Shown piece by piece: positions 16,213 through 24,828 of a DNA stretch of 32,812 bases. Source of the DNA: CAIOSQ01 sp964434345 (GTDB lineage Bacteria; Pseudomonadota; Alphaproteobacteria; CACIAM-22H2); NCBI GenBank assembly GCA_964434345.1, contig CAYSUY010000022.1, positions 1 to 32,812 on the forward strand, in the 5' to 3' direction. Each line of letters starts with the position of its first letter. The first letter of the stretch is position 1. The notes beneath the pieces were generated by a model, which did not search any database, had not been told where the DNA came from, and saw only the letters and a list, made by a program, of their open reading frames with translations. The translations under genes were made by a program, and so were the position numbers.

Positions 16213-18450
16213 TCACCCCCGTGCCGGCTGCCCCTCCGGCGGCTCCGGCGGTTCGGGAAGGCGCGCGGTCTCGACGCGTTTCTGGATCTCGACGCGATGC
16301 GGGTACGGGATCTCGATCCCCGCGCGGTCGAACGCCACCTTGATACGCTCGTTGTAGATGCGGCCTATGCGCCACTGTCGGCCCGGCCGTGTCTTGACGC
16401 GCGCGCGCACCACCAGCGCGAAATCGCCGAAGCGGTCGAGACCCAGCACCTCGAGGGGTTCGAGCAGGTCGGCGGCTATGGCCGGCTCGACGCGCGCGGC
16501 CAAGTCGACCTCGCGCAGCACCTCGACGACCCGCGGCACCTCGGTCCCGTAGGCGACGCTGAGGTCGAAGACATAGAACCCGAAATCCTTGGTCATGTTC
16601 TTGATGGTGCTGACCTGGCTGAACGGCACGGTGTGCTGGGCCCCCGTGATGTCGCGCAGCCGGATCGAGCGGATCGACAGCGACTCCACCGTCCCCGAAT
16701 GGCCGCCATCGAGGTCCACCACGTCGCCGACATTCACCGTGTCCTCGAACAGGATGAACAGCCCGGTGATCACGTCCTTGACCAGGGTCTGGGAACCAAA
16801 GCCGATCGCGACGCCGACGACGCCCGCGCCGGCCAGCAGCGGCGCGACGTTGACCCCGAGCTCGGACAGGATGGTCAGCACCGCAATGCCCGCGATCGCG
16901 ACAAACGCCGCGTTGCGCAGCAATGGCAGGAAGGTGCGCAGGCGCTGGCTGCGCGGCCCACCCTCCTGCGCCTGATCGAGCTGGCGCAGGCGACGCTCGA
17001 TGATCGCACTCGCGACCTCCCAGGCCAGCATGGCGATCGCGACGACGATCGCGAGCGACAGCAGCTTGCCGGTGAGCACGCGACCGATATCGGTGGTGAT
17101 CCAGGAGAAGCCGTTGAGCCCCCAGGCCTCGAGCACCGCCGAACAGGCGACGAGGAGGATCGCCACGTCGGCGACGATCCGCAGGATCGGCAGATAGCGG
17201 TTGGCGCGCGCCTCCAGCAGCGGCGTGCGCGCAGCGAGATCCGAGGAAATCCGGAACAGCCGGTCCAGGCCGCGCCTGAGCAGCGTGGATACCAGCTTGG
17301 CGGCACAGAGCACCGCGACGGTCACGAGGGTCGCACGCAGCAGGTACCCGCCACCGCCATCGACACCCACCGCCCACACGCCGTAGCCGAGCGCGAGATA
17401 GCCGATCGCAAGCACATGCCACAGCGAGGCGGCGTAGCCGCGCAGCGTCTGCACCATGCGCCCGGCGCCGGCGGCGTCGCGCCGCGCGACGCCGATCCAG
17501 GCGGCGACCGATTCGCGGCTCTGCAGGATCACGACGATGGCCAGCACGACCACGACGAGCCCAAGGATGCGCAGCAGGAATTCATGCACCAGCAGCGGCA
17601 TGCCCAGCGGCTGCAGCGCCGCGAGCAGACTGGTGCCGTAGATGCCGATCCGGGCGAAGCGCCCGATCCAGACCTGGAGATAGGCGGCGCTTTCCTGGGC
17701 GACGTCGATCAACCGCGGATGCTCGTCGCCGGGAGCGAGCGCGAGCGTCGCGAGCCGCGTCACGAAGAGGGTCAGTACATGACCGGCGACGATCATGGTC
17801 GCCGCGATGCTCTCGAGCGGCCGCGCCGAAAGCGCGGAGCCCGCGACCGACGCCGCGAGCGCGAACACCGCGAGCGGGATCCCGATCAGGACCGCGCCCG
17901 CGAGCAGGCGCACCGCGCGCCGCGCGGCACCGCCGGCCGATGCCTGTGTCACACGCCGCATCGCCGCGCGCAGCGGCTGACGGACGATCCACTCTGCCGC
18001 GAACCCCGCCGCGAGGGCGGCCGCGAGCGTGCCGAGGAAACGCAGCAATCGCCCATGCTCGGCGGGATCGGTCGCCACGCGCCGGATCCACTCGCTCGAC
18101 CGTTCCATCAGCGCGAGCGGCCGCAGTCCCGACAGCACGCGATCGATGCGCAGCGCGAGATCGCCCGCGAGCGCGCCGACGAAGACGCGCCCGACATCGC
18201 CGATCCCGTCCTGCGCCGCCTGCTCGGGTTGGGCCTTGAGCAGCAGCCGCAACTGTCCGATCAGCCGCGCGCGCTGTGCCTCGTCCTCGAGCGTGCCGAT
18301 CAGAGCCTCGACCCTCGCCCGCTCCTCGACCGCGAGCGACGACGACGCCGGCGCGGTGGCCGCCCCCTGCGCCGGAAGCCCCGGCCCGATCGTCAGCGCG
18401 AGGACGAGGAGCAGCCCGGCGACGGCGCGACGGACGAGGTCGCTCACCAT
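16213..18450 (-). CDS. Large MscS-family mechanosensitive ion channel
   Basis: A 745-residue inner-membrane protein close in length to the YbiO class of MscS relatives. A signal-like N-terminus (residues 1-31) is followed by a helical periplasmic region, many membrane spans (about residues 150-480), and the MscS core. The pore helix and beta domain are recognisable as LLAGAGVVGVAIGFGSQTLV, then FEDTVNVGDVV and GTVESLSIRSIRLRDITG, with the mixed alpha/beta vestibule to PEPPEPPEG at the end. Such channels release solutes on hypo-osmotic shock. The ATG at 18450 overlaps the upstream isomerase stop (18444-18446), so coupling is likely. The open frame reaches 18828 but that part is antiphase to the isomerase gene. 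Its position inside a catabolic gene run is unusual. Confidence 0.88.
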   Translation of the reverse strand: MVSDLVRRAVAGLLLVLALTIGPGLPAQGAATAPASSSLAVEERARVEALIGTLEDEAQRARLIGQLRLLLKAQPEQAAQDGIGDVGRVFVGALAGDLALRIDRVLSGLRPLALMERSSEWIRRVATDPAEHGRLLRFLGTLAAALAAGFAAEWIVRQPLRAAMRRVTQASAGGAARRAVRLLAGAVLIGIPLAVFALAASVAGSALSARPLESIAATMIVAGHVLTLFVTRLATLALAPGDEHPRLIDVAQESAAYLQVWIGRFARIGIYGTSLLAALQPLGMPLLVHEFLLRILGLVVVVLAIVVILQSRESVAAWIGVARRDAAGAGRMVQTLRGYAASLWHVLAIGYLALGYGVWAVGVDGGGGYLLRATLVTVAVLCAAKLVSTLLRRGLDRLFRISSDLAARTPLLEARANRYLPILRIVADVAILLVACSAVLEAWGLNGFSWITTDIGRVLTGKLLSLAIVVAIAMLAWEVASAIIERRLRQLDQAQEGGPRSQRLRTFLPLLRNAAFVAIAGIAVLTILSELGVNVAPLLAGAGVVGVAIGFGSQTLVKDVITGLFILFEDTVNVGDVVDLDGGHSGTVESLSIRSIRLRDITGAQHTVPFSQVSTIKNMTKDFGFYVFDLSVAYGTEVPRVVEVLREVDLAARVEPAIAADLLEPLEVLGLDRFGDFALVVRARVKTRPGRQWRIGRIYNERIKVAFDRAGIEIPYPHRVEIQKRVETARLPEPPEPPEGQPARG

Positions 18451-19046
18451 CCGCCCCGCTCCAGCCATTCCTCGACCTGCCAGAGCCGGTCGGCGCCCCA
18501 GAACCCCTCGCCATCGACGACGACATGCGGTGATCCGAAGACGCCCTTGGCGATCGCGGCATCGACTTCGACGCGCAGGCGCTCCTTCACCGCCGGCGCC
18601 GCGAGCGCGGCGCGCGCCGCCTGCGCGTCGACGCCGAGTTCGGCGGCGACGGCGACGGCGACATCGGGTGCCCCGAGATCGCGATGCTGCTGCCACGCGG
18701 CGGCGAAGGCCGCCTTCGCGAAGGGCGCCGCGCGCGCGGGATCGGAATCGGCCAGCCAGTAGAACAGGCGGCTCGCCGCGACGCTGGAGAACGGAAACAC
18801 GGGTGGCATCGCGAAGGACGCGCCCCACAGGCGCGCAAATCGCGCGAGATCATGGCGCGTGTAGTCGCCCTTCAGCGGGATGTCGAGAAGCGGCTGCTGG
18901 CCGGAGACCTTGAAGACGGCCCCGAGCAGGATCGGGCGCCATGTGACGGTCCGCCCGTGGCGGGCCGCGATCGCATCGATGCGAAGCGCCGCCAGGAAGC
19001 CGTAAGGGCTGGAGAAGTCGAAGTAGAACTCGAGGGGAGCGGGCAT
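18444..19046 (-). CDS. 2-hydroxychromene-2-carboxylate isomerase / GST-kappa (DsbA-fold) family protein
   Basis: A 200-residue cytoplasmic thioredoxin-fold protein with a DsbA-like insertion. The N-terminal FYFDFSSPYGFLAALRI has the active-site serine region of HCCA isomerases in place of a CxxC. RPILLGAVFKVSG and the C-terminal VFGSPHVVVDGEGFWGADRL are also family-typical. Known members isomerise 2-hydroxychromene-2-carboxylate in naphthalene breakdown using glutathione; many others are glutathione transferases of unknown substrate. No other naphthalene genes are here. The start at 19046 has AAGGAGA eight bases upstream; an earlier in-frame start is unsupported. It follows the acyl-CoA dehydrogenase by 39 bases and overlaps the MscS gene. 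Confidence 0.88.
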   Translation of the reverse strand: MPAPLEFYFDFSSPYGFLAALRIDAIAARHGRTVTWRPILLGAVFKVSGQQPLLDIPLKGDYTRHDLARFARLWGASFAMPPVFPFSSVAASRLFYWLADSDPARAAPFAKAAFAAAWQQHRDLGAPDVAVAVAAELGVDAQAARAALAAPAVKERLRVEVDAAIAKGVFGSPHVVVDGEGFWGADRLWQVEEWLERGGW

Positions 19047-19085
19047 CTGGTCTCCTTTCGACCATGCGGACCCGCGCACGCGGCC

Positions 19086-20222
19086 TCAGGACGAGGCCAG
19101 GGCGCGGGCGATGACGAGACGCTGGATATCGGACGTGCCTTCGTAGATCTGACAGACCCGAACATCGCGATAGATACGCTCGACCGGGAAATCCGCGAGG
19201 TAGCCGTAGCCGCCATGGATCTGGATCGCGTCCGAGCACACCTGCTCGGCGATCTCGGAGGCGTAGAGCTTGGCCATGGACGCCTCGGTCAGGCAGGGCG
19301 CACCGGCGTCGCGCTTGCGCGCAGCGTCGAGGACCAGCAGACGTGCCGCGGCGATGCGTGTCGCCATGTCGGCGAGTCGGAAGGCGACGGCCTGATGTGC
19401 GATCAGCGGCTGGCCGAAGCTGTATCGCGCCTTCGCGTAGGCGAGCGCCGCCTCATGGGCCGCGCGGGCCATGCCCACCGCCTGCGCCGCGATGCCGATC
19501 CGGCCGCCCTCGAGATTGGCGAGCGCGATCCGATAGCCCTCGCCCTCCGCACCGAGCATCATGTCCGCCGCCACACGCACCTCGTCGAGCCTGATCTGCG
19601 CGGTGTCGGAGGCCCGCTGCCCGAGCTTGTCCTCGATGCGCGCCACCTCCCAGCCGGGCGACGAGGTCGGCACGAGGAAGGCGGAGATCCCGCGCTTGCC
19701 CCGGGCGGGATCGGTGACCGCGAAGACGATGGCGAGATCGGCACGCGCGCCCGACGTGACGAACTGCTTCGTCCCGGTCAGCACCCAGTGGTCGCCGACG
19801 CGCAGCGCCCGTGTCGCGAGGGCGGAGGCGTCGGATCCGGCCTGGGGCTCGGTCAGGCAGAAGCACCCAAGGATCGCACCGCGCGCCAGCGGCCGCAGGA
19901 AGCGCTCCTTCTGCGCGGCGTCGCCGAAGCGAAGGACCGGCATGCAGACGACCGAGTTGTGGACGCTCATGATCGTCGAGCAGGCGCCGTCGGCGGCGGC
20001 GATCTCCTCGATCGCCATCGCATAGGACACATGGTCGGCGCCCGTGCCGCCCCACTCGTCCGGCACCAGCATGCCCATGAAGCCGAGGGCGCCCATCTCG
20101 GCGATCTCTGCGACCGGGAACCGCGCCTCGCGGTCGCGCGCGGCGGCCCCGGGCGCCAGGCGCGTGCGCGCGAAATCGCGCGCGGTGTCGCGGATCAGCG
20201 TCTGGGTTTCGCTGGCCTCCAT
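19086..20222 (-). CDS. Acyl-CoA dehydrogenase, short/branched-chain type
   Basis: A 378-residue FAD enzyme with the three standard domains. Flavin and substrate segments are CFCLTEPQAGSDASA and KQFVTSGARADLAIVF. The catalytic base is Glu361 in CQIYEGTSDIQRLVIA at the C-terminal position used by short-chain and short/branched-chain enzymes, unlike isovaleryl-CoA dehydrogenase. QIHGGYGYLADFPVERIYRD is well conserved. It oxidises a short acyl-CoA to the enoyl-CoA and feeds electron-transfer flavoprotein. A 2-methylbutyryl- or isobutyryl-CoA substrate, from isoleucine or valine, would fit the neighbourhood but is inferred. It lies 4 bases after the SDR gene. Confidence 0.92.
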   Translation of the reverse strand: MEASETQTLIRDTARDFARTRLAPGAAARDREARFPVAEIAEMGALGFMGMLVPDEWGGTGADHVSYAMAIEEIAAADGACSTIMSVHNSVVCMPVLRFGDAAQKERFLRPLARGAILGCFCLTEPQAGSDASALATRALRVGDHWVLTGTKQFVTSGARADLAIVFAVTDPARGKRGISAFLVPTSSPGWEVARIEDKLGQRASDTAQIRLDEVRVAADMMLGAEGEGYRIALANLEGGRIGIAAQAVGMARAAHEAALAYAKARYSFGQPLIAHQAVAFRLADMATRIAAARLLVLDAARKRDAGAPCLTEASMAKLYASEIAEQVCSDAIQIHGGYGYLADFPVERIYRDVRVCQIYEGTSDIQRLVIARALASS

Positions 20223-20226
20223 CGAC

Positions 20227-20901
20227 TCACCAGGCGATTTCGGTGCCGTCGTAATTGAAGAACCGGCCGGTCTTCTCCGGCGTCAGGCCTAGCACCACCT
20301 GGGCGAGACCGGCGACGGAGTCGGCTGGCGTCAGCGTGGCGTTCGGGCCACCCATGTCGGTCTGCACCCATCCCGGATGCACGGCCGCAAGCGTGATCCC
20401 GCGCGGCTTGAGATCGATCGACAGGCTCTTCGTGACGGCGTTGAGCGCCGCCTTGCTCGAGCGATAGACGACCTCGCTGCCGGCTCCGTTCTCGCCGATC
20501 GATCCCATGCGGCTCGACATCATGACGATCTGCCGCCGGTCGCTCGCGGCAACGTTGTCGGCGAGCGCGTCGACGCAGGCCATCGGCGCGAAGACGTTGA
20601 CGCGCATGACCTCTGGCCAGAGGTCGTAATCGACGTTGCCGACCGTCTGCTGGCGCTTGCCGTACATGCCCGCATTGCAGAACAGCACGTCGATGGGCTT
20701 GCCCTTGAGGTCGCGCGCCAGCCGGCCGAGCGCCGACCGGTCCGTCACGTCGCACAGGAAGGTGTGGCTGCCGCGCGGCATCGCCGCGCCCTTGGCGAGA
20801 TCGCGCACCGTCCCGAGCGTCTCCCAGCCCAGATCGACGAAACGGCGGGCGAGTTCGAGGCCGAGGCCGCGTCCGGCACCGGTGATCAGAATGGTCGGCA
20901 T
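20227..20901 (-). CDS. Short-chain dehydrogenase/reductase
   Basis: A 224-residue Rossmann-fold oxidoreductase. It begins MPTILITGAGRGLG (cofactor motif TGxxxGxG), has the structural NAG in FCNAGMYG, the catalytic serine in VMMSSRMGSIGENG and the YxxxK pair in VYRSSKAALN. PGWVQTDMGGPNA follows, typical of the C-fannin/sniffer-like SDR group. The substrate is unknown. The ATG at 20901 is chosen to start at the cofactor motif. An in-frame TTG at 20913 overlaps the RidA stop (TTGA) and sits nearer a GCAGGAG site, so it may be the true coupled start. It is between the RidA-like and acyl-CoA dehydrogenase genes. Confidence 0.88.
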   Translation of the reverse strand: MPTILITGAGRGLGLELARRFVDLGWETLGTVRDLAKGAAMPRGSHTFLCDVTDRSALGRLARDLKGKPIDVLFCNAGMYGKRQQTVGNVDYDLWPEVMRVNVFAPMACVDALADNVAASDRRQIVMMSSRMGSIGENGAGSEVVYRSSKAALNAVTKSLSIDLKPRGITLAAVHPGWVQTDMGGPNATLTPADSVAGLAQVVLGLTPEKTGRFFNYDGTEIAW

Positions 20902-20909
20902 GGGTATTC

Positions 20910-21299
20910 TCAAACGCTCCTGCGTCTTGCGGTGACTTCGATCTCGATCTTCATGCGCGGATCGATGAAGCCGGTCACGAGGGTTGTATTGGCGGGCCGG
21001 ATCGCGGCGAATTTACGACCGACCACGCCGCGCTTGACGGCATCGAAGGTCGCGATGCTGTCGACGAAGATCCTCACGCGCACGGTATCGGCGAGCGACG
21101 CCCCCGCTTCGGCGAGCGCGGCCTCGATGTTGCGGAAGCATTGCTCGGTCTGTTCGACCGGATCCTCGCTGATCGTCATGCGTCCATAGTCGAACCCGGT
21201 GGTGCCCGACACGAACACCCATTCGCCGTCGACGACGGCACGGCTATAGCCGAATTCCTGCTCGAAGCTGGAACCCGAGGAGATCAGACGTCGGGACAT
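20910..21299 (-). CDS. RidA (YjgF/UK114) family protein, divergent active site
   Basis: A 129-residue protein of the Rid family: VVDGEWVFVSGTTGFDYG, EQTEQCFRNIEAALAEAG, DTVRVRIFVDSIATFDAV, and the C-terminal MKIEIEVTARR. Archetypal RidA hydrolyses reactive enamines and imines with a conserved arginine in a P-x-R segment. Here the aligned stretch is RPANTTLVTG, so asparagine stands in its place. It is therefore probably one of the Rid subfamilies without proven enamine deaminase activity. GGAGG lies eight bases before the ATG at 21299. It follows the isovaleryl-CoA dehydrogenase gene by 45 bases and precedes the SDR. Confidence 0.87.
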   Translation of the reverse strand: MSRRLISSGSSFEQEFGYSRAVVDGEWVFVSGTTGFDYGRMTISEDPVEQTEQCFRNIEAALAEAGASLADTVRVRIFVDSIATFDAVKRGVVGRKFAAIRPANTTLVTGFIDPRMKIEIEVTARRRSV

Positions 21300-21344
21300 G
21301 TTGGAAGCCTCCGTGGGATGCCATCACCGGGGAAGTGGCGCCGC

Positions 21345-22517
21345 TCACGCCGTCTCTGCGAAGAGTTCGCGGCCGATCAGCCAGCGCCGGATCTCGCTCG
21401 TGCCCGCGCCGATCTCGTAGAGCTTCGCGTCGCGCAGCAGACGCCCGGTCGGGTAGTCGTTGATATAGCCGTTGCCGCCGAGGAGCTGGATCGCGTCGAG
21501 CGCCACCTGGGTCGCCTTTTCGGCCGCATACAGAATGGCGCCGGCCGCGTCCTTGCGCGACGTGCGGCCGGCATCGCAGGCGCGCGCCACCGCGTAGACG
21601 TAGGACCTGCAGGCGTTGGTCGTCGTGTACATGTCGGCGAGCTTGCCCTGCACCAGCTGGAACGCGCCGATCGCCTGACCGAATTGATGACGCTCATGGA
21701 CATAGGGAACCACGACGTCGAGGCAGGCCTGCATGATCCCGGTCGGACCGGCGGCGAGCACCGCGCGCTCGTAATCGAGACCGCTCATGAGGACATTCAC
21801 GCCCCGGCCGACGGCGCCCAGCACGTTTTCCTCCGGCACCTCACAGCCCTCGAAGACGAGTTCGCCCGTGTTCGAGCCACGCATGCCGAGCTTGTCGAGC
21901 TTCTGTGCGCAGGAGAACCCCTTCATGCCCTTCTCGACCAGGAAGGCGGTGATGCCGCGCGCCCCGGCCTGCGGATCGGTCTTGGCGTAGACGACCAGGA
22001 CGTCGGCATCAGGCCCGTTCGTGATCCAGAATTTCGTGCCGTCGAGGACGTAGCGGTCGCCGCGCTTCTCGGCGCGCAGCTTCATCGACACGACATCCGA
22101 GCCGGCACCGGGCTCGCTCATCGCCAGCGCGCCGACATGTGCGCCGGAGATGAGATCCGGCAGGAAGCGCTGCTTCTGGGCCTCGGTGCCGTTGCGGCGG
22201 ATCTGGTTGACGCAGAGGTTCGAGTGCGCGCCATACGACAATCCGACGGACGCCGACGCTCGGCTGATCTCCTCCATCGCCACGCAATGCTCGAGATAGC
22301 CGAGACCGGCGCCGCCGTAACGCTCATCCGCGGTGATCCCGAGAAGCCCCAGCGCCCCGAACTTGCGCCAGAGATCGGCCGGAAAATCGTTGACGCGATC
22401 GATCTCGGCCGCGCGCGGCGCGATCTCGGCGGCGGCGAAGCGGCGTACCTGCTCGCGCAGCGCATCGGCGGTCTCGCCGAGCCCGAAATCGAAATCCGGC
22501 AGCCGGTTGGACATCAT
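21345..22517 (-). CDS. ivd: Isovaleryl-CoA dehydrogenase
   Basis: A 390-residue acyl-CoA dehydrogenase. The catalytic base is Glu250 within SGLDYERAVLAAGPTG, the position characteristic of isovaleryl-CoA dehydrogenase, while the usual C-terminal glutamate is replaced (EIGAGTSEIRRWLIG). LAMSEPGAGSDVVSMKL and KFWITNGPDADVLVVYAKTD are strongly conserved. It converts isovaleryl-CoA to 3-methylcrotonyl-CoA, the substrate for the carboxylase encoded downstream. Two ATG codons (22517 and 22514) are possible; GGAGGT is six bases from the first. It is the most upstream leucine gene of the co-directional run and has an 83-base gap in front, where its promoter may lie. It is also called liuA. Confidence 0.94.
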   Translation of the reverse strand: MMSNRLPDFDFGLGETADALREQVRRFAAAEIAPRAAEIDRVNDFPADLWRKFGALGLLGITADERYGGAGLGYLEHCVAMEEISRASASVGLSYGAHSNLCVNQIRRNGTEAQKQRFLPDLISGAHVGALAMSEPGAGSDVVSMKLRAEKRGDRYVLDGTKFWITNGPDADVLVVYAKTDPQAGARGITAFLVEKGMKGFSCAQKLDKLGMRGSNTGELVFEGCEVPEENVLGAVGRGVNVLMSGLDYERAVLAAGPTGIMQACLDVVVPYVHERHQFGQAIGAFQLVQGKLADMYTTTNACRSYVYAVARACDAGRTSRKDAAGAILYAAEKATQVALDAIQLLGGNGYINDYPTGRLLRDAKLYEIGAGTSEIRRWLIGRELFAETA

Positions 22518-22552
22518 CGCTGGACCTCCGGTCGACATCTGGCGGGGAGCTT

Positions 22553-22567
22553 ACCGCGAAGCGCGGT
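22553..22567. terminator. Perfect GC hairpin between the DUF2322-like gene and ivd
   Basis: ACCGCG, loop AAG, CGCGGT within the 83-base gap. It follows the DUF2322-like gene on the minus strand and precedes ivd, so it might end the recQ transcript or be an operator for ivd. No T run follows it. The support is structural only. Confidence 0.3.
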
Positions 22568-22600
22568 CCGCGGCGCGGGTTTTGCGGGTCCTGGACGGCG

Positions 22601-22918
22601 TCAGGCGCGGACGATCCGGGCGGAGAGCGGACGCCCATCCGCGATCACCGCGAGGAGCCGGTCGATGTTGGGATGCTTGCCAGGATTGAGCCGCGCATCC
22701 TGCGTATGCTCCGCGTAGAGGGCGCACCCTTCGCGGGCTGCCTCCGGGGTGATCGCGCCGAAGCGGCGGACGAGTTCGAGATAGAGGCGCAGCGACCCCT
22801 GGCTTCCCGGCTTGTTCTCGGCCGCGCCGGCGATCTTGCCATCGGCATCGAAAAGTTCCAGCCGCACGACCCCGTCCGCGGAGGGAAAGGTCTCCAGGTT
22901 TTCCTTGAAGCTCGGCAT
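22601..22918 (-). CDS. Small conserved protein, DUF2322-like
   Basis: A 105-residue cytoplasmic protein of unknown function. The central ENKPGSQGSLRLYLELVRRF and the later YAEHTQDARLNPGKHPNIDRL agree with my memory of the DUF2322 family, which has about 100 residues and no assigned role. The ATG at 22918 is chosen because GGGAGA lies about nine bases upstream and the length then matches the family. An in-frame ATG at 22984 overlaps the recQ stop as ATGA and would add 22 residues. It lies downstream of recQ and upstream of ivd. Family naming is from pattern memory and should be treated as provisional. Confidence 0.65.
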   Translation of the reverse strand: MPSFKENLETFPSADGVVRLELFDADGKIAGAAENKPGSQGSLRLYLELVRRFGAITPEAAREGCALYAEHTQDARLNPGKHPNIDRLLAVIADGRPLSARIVRA

Positions 22919-22980
22919 GTCACGTGTCTCCCGGTATGCGACGAAGAATTCGATCATGTGCGGCGCGCTGCTGTCCCGGT

Positions 22981-24819
22981 TCATCCACCGCCCGACTGAC
23001 CGCGCAGGACCGAAAGCACGGCGGTTCCGTAGCGCGCAAGCTTCGCCTGTCCGACACCGATGATGCCGCCCAGCGCGTCGAGGGTCGCCGGCCGCTGCGC
23101 CGCGATCTCCAGCAGGGTCCGGTCATGGAAGACCACATAGGGCGGCACGCCCTGGGACCGGGCCAGTTCCCTGCGCCAGGTCTTGAGCGCCGACAGCAGG
23201 TCCGCGTCCGCCTCCGCCGGCTCGGCAGCGGGCATGCGGGTCGCGGCGGCCGGTCCACGCCGGTCCTTGCGCCGCTCCGCGCGCGCCGGCGCGAGGCGCA
23301 GTTCGAGGCGCCGCTCCCCGCGCAGCAAGGGCCGCGTCAGGTCGTCGGGCCCCAGCCGCAAGCCGCCATGCCCCTCAGCGTCGGGCACCAGGAACCCGAG
23401 CGACGTGAGTTGCCGGAACAGCGTCCGCCACTGCGCGCGGTCGAGATCCTTGCCGAGTCCATAGACGGTCAGGCTTTCATGGCCGAGCGCGCGAATGCGT
23501 TCGGTCTGCGCCCCGAGCAGGACGTCGACGACATGTCCGGCGCCGAAACGCTCTCCGGTTCGGTAGACCGCGGACAGCGCCTTGCGCGCCGGGTCGGTGA
23601 CGTCGGCGAGCCGGCCGGGCTCGAGACACACATCGCAATTGCCGCAGGGCTCCGGCAGCGTCTCGCCGAAATGGGCGAGCAGGACCTGGCGGCGGCACGT
23701 GCCGGCCTCGACGAAACCGATCAGCGATTCGAGCTTGCCACGCTCGATCCGCTTCTGGGCCTCGGTAGCGCCTGATTCGTCGATGAAGCGCCGCAACAGC
23801 GGCACGTCGCCCGGGCCATGCGCCATCCATGCGGTCGCGGGCAGCCCGTCGCGTCCAGCGCGACCGGTCTCCTGGTAATAGGCCTCCAGGCTCTTGGGCA
23901 GGTCGATATGGGCGACGAAGCGGACATCCGGCTTGTCGATGCCCATGCCGAAGGCGATCGTCGCCACGACGACCACGCCGCTGTCACGACGGAAACGCTC
24001 CAGCGCCGCGGCCCGCGCCTGGTTTTCCATGCCCGCATGATAGGCGATCGCGTCATGACCGGCGGCGCGAAGCTCGGCCGCGAATTCCTCGACCCGCCCG
24101 CGCGAACGCGCGTAGACGATTCCGGCCTCGCCACGGCGGCCGTCCAGGAATGCGAGAAGCTGGCGACGCGTGTCGTCCTTGTCGCGCACAAGGTAGCGGA
24201 TATTGGGGCGGTCGAAGCTGGCGACGAAGATCCGGCCGTCCTGCAGCCGCAGCTTCTCGACGATCTCGTCGCGCGTCCGCGGATCGGCGGTCGCGGTGAG
24301 CGCGACGCGCGGCACATCGGGAAACCGCTCGGCCAATGCCGCCAACTGGAGATATTCCGGCCGGAAATCATGTCCCCATTGCGAGACGCAATGCGCCTCG
24401 TCGATGGCGAAGAGCGCCACCGGGAGTTCGGCAAGTCGCGCCAGGAAACCGCCGCCAAGCAGACGCTCCGGGGACACGTAGAGCAGGTCGAGCGCACCGG
24501 TGCGCAGGGCGTGCCAGGTGTCGGTGGTCTCCTCGGGTCCGATGGCCGAGTTGATCGCCGCTGCGCGGACGCCCGCCTGGCGCAGCGCCTCGACCTGGTC
24601 CTGCATCAGCGCGATCAGCGGCGAGACGACGACGCCCACCCCGGGACGACACAGGGCCGGGATCTGATAGCAGAGGGACTTGCCCCCGCCGGTGGGCATC
24701 AGCACCAGCGCCGATCCACCCCCGACGACGTGCCGCACGATCTCGCCCTGCGGACCGCGGAACGCCGCATAGCCGAAGACATCGCGCAGGACCTGCCCCG
24801 GATCGGCGGTGCTGGTCAT
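22981..24819 (-). CDS. recQ: ATP-dependent DNA helicase RecQ
   Basis: A 612-residue 3'-to-5' helicase for recombination and replication-fork repair. Walker A is MPTGGGKS (residues 41-48) and the DEAH box lies at 140-143 with the RecQ aromatic-rich loop CVSQWGHDFRPEY. Motif VI is YYQETGRAGRDG (about 314-325). The zinc site uses Cys375, Cys392, Cys395 and Cys398 (PCGNCDVC). A winged-helix RQC domain and a C-terminal HRDC domain (about 530-600) complete the usual order. All key residues are present. It lies 9 bases after the thioesterase gene; the ribosome-binding site is weak. Confidence 0.95.
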   Translation of the reverse strand: MTSTADPGQVLRDVFGYAAFRGPQGEIVRHVVGGGSALVLMPTGGGKSLCYQIPALCRPGVGVVVSPLIALMQDQVEALRQAGVRAAAINSAIGPEETTDTWHALRTGALDLLYVSPERLLGGGFLARLAELPVALFAIDEAHCVSQWGHDFRPEYLQLAALAERFPDVPRVALTATADPRTRDEIVEKLRLQDGRIFVASFDRPNIRYLVRDKDDTRRQLLAFLDGRRGEAGIVYARSRGRVEEFAAELRAAGHDAIAYHAGMENQARAAALERFRRDSGVVVVATIAFGMGIDKPDVRFVAHIDLPKSLEAYYQETGRAGRDGLPATAWMAHGPGDVPLLRRFIDESGATEAQKRIERGKLESLIGFVEAGTCRRQVLLAHFGETLPEPCGNCDVCLEPGRLADVTDPARKALSAVYRTGERFGAGHVVDVLLGAQTERIRALGHESLTVYGLGKDLDRAQWRTLFRQLTSLGFLVPDAEGHGGLRLGPDDLTRPLLRGERRLELRLAPARAERRKDRRGPAAATRMPAAEPAEADADLLSALKTWRRELARSQGVPPYVVFHDRTLLEIAAQRPATLDALGGIIGVGQAKLARYGTAVLSVLRGQSGGG

Positions 24820-24828
24820 CGACCCGGA

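Noticed and set aside
16039..18762. A 907-codon plus-strand open frame opposite the MscS gene, and similar long antisense frames such as 2061-3566, 11858-13972 and 26554-29016
   Set aside because: They mirror strongly conserved minus-strand proteins, have Arg/His/Asp-rich compositions without domains, and arise from GC-rich third positions that suppress stop codons on the opposite strand.
18451..18828. N-terminal extension of the MscS open frame
   Set aside because: It lies wholly inside the isomerase gene in another frame, is Arg-rich and lacks a signal peptide; the ATG at 18450 gives a clean signal-like start.
18444..19046. Naphthalene or aromatic degradation island suggested by the HCCA-isomerase-like gene
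   Set aside because: No ring dioxygenase, hydratase-aldolase or related gene is present, and many family members are general glutathione-transferase-like proteins.
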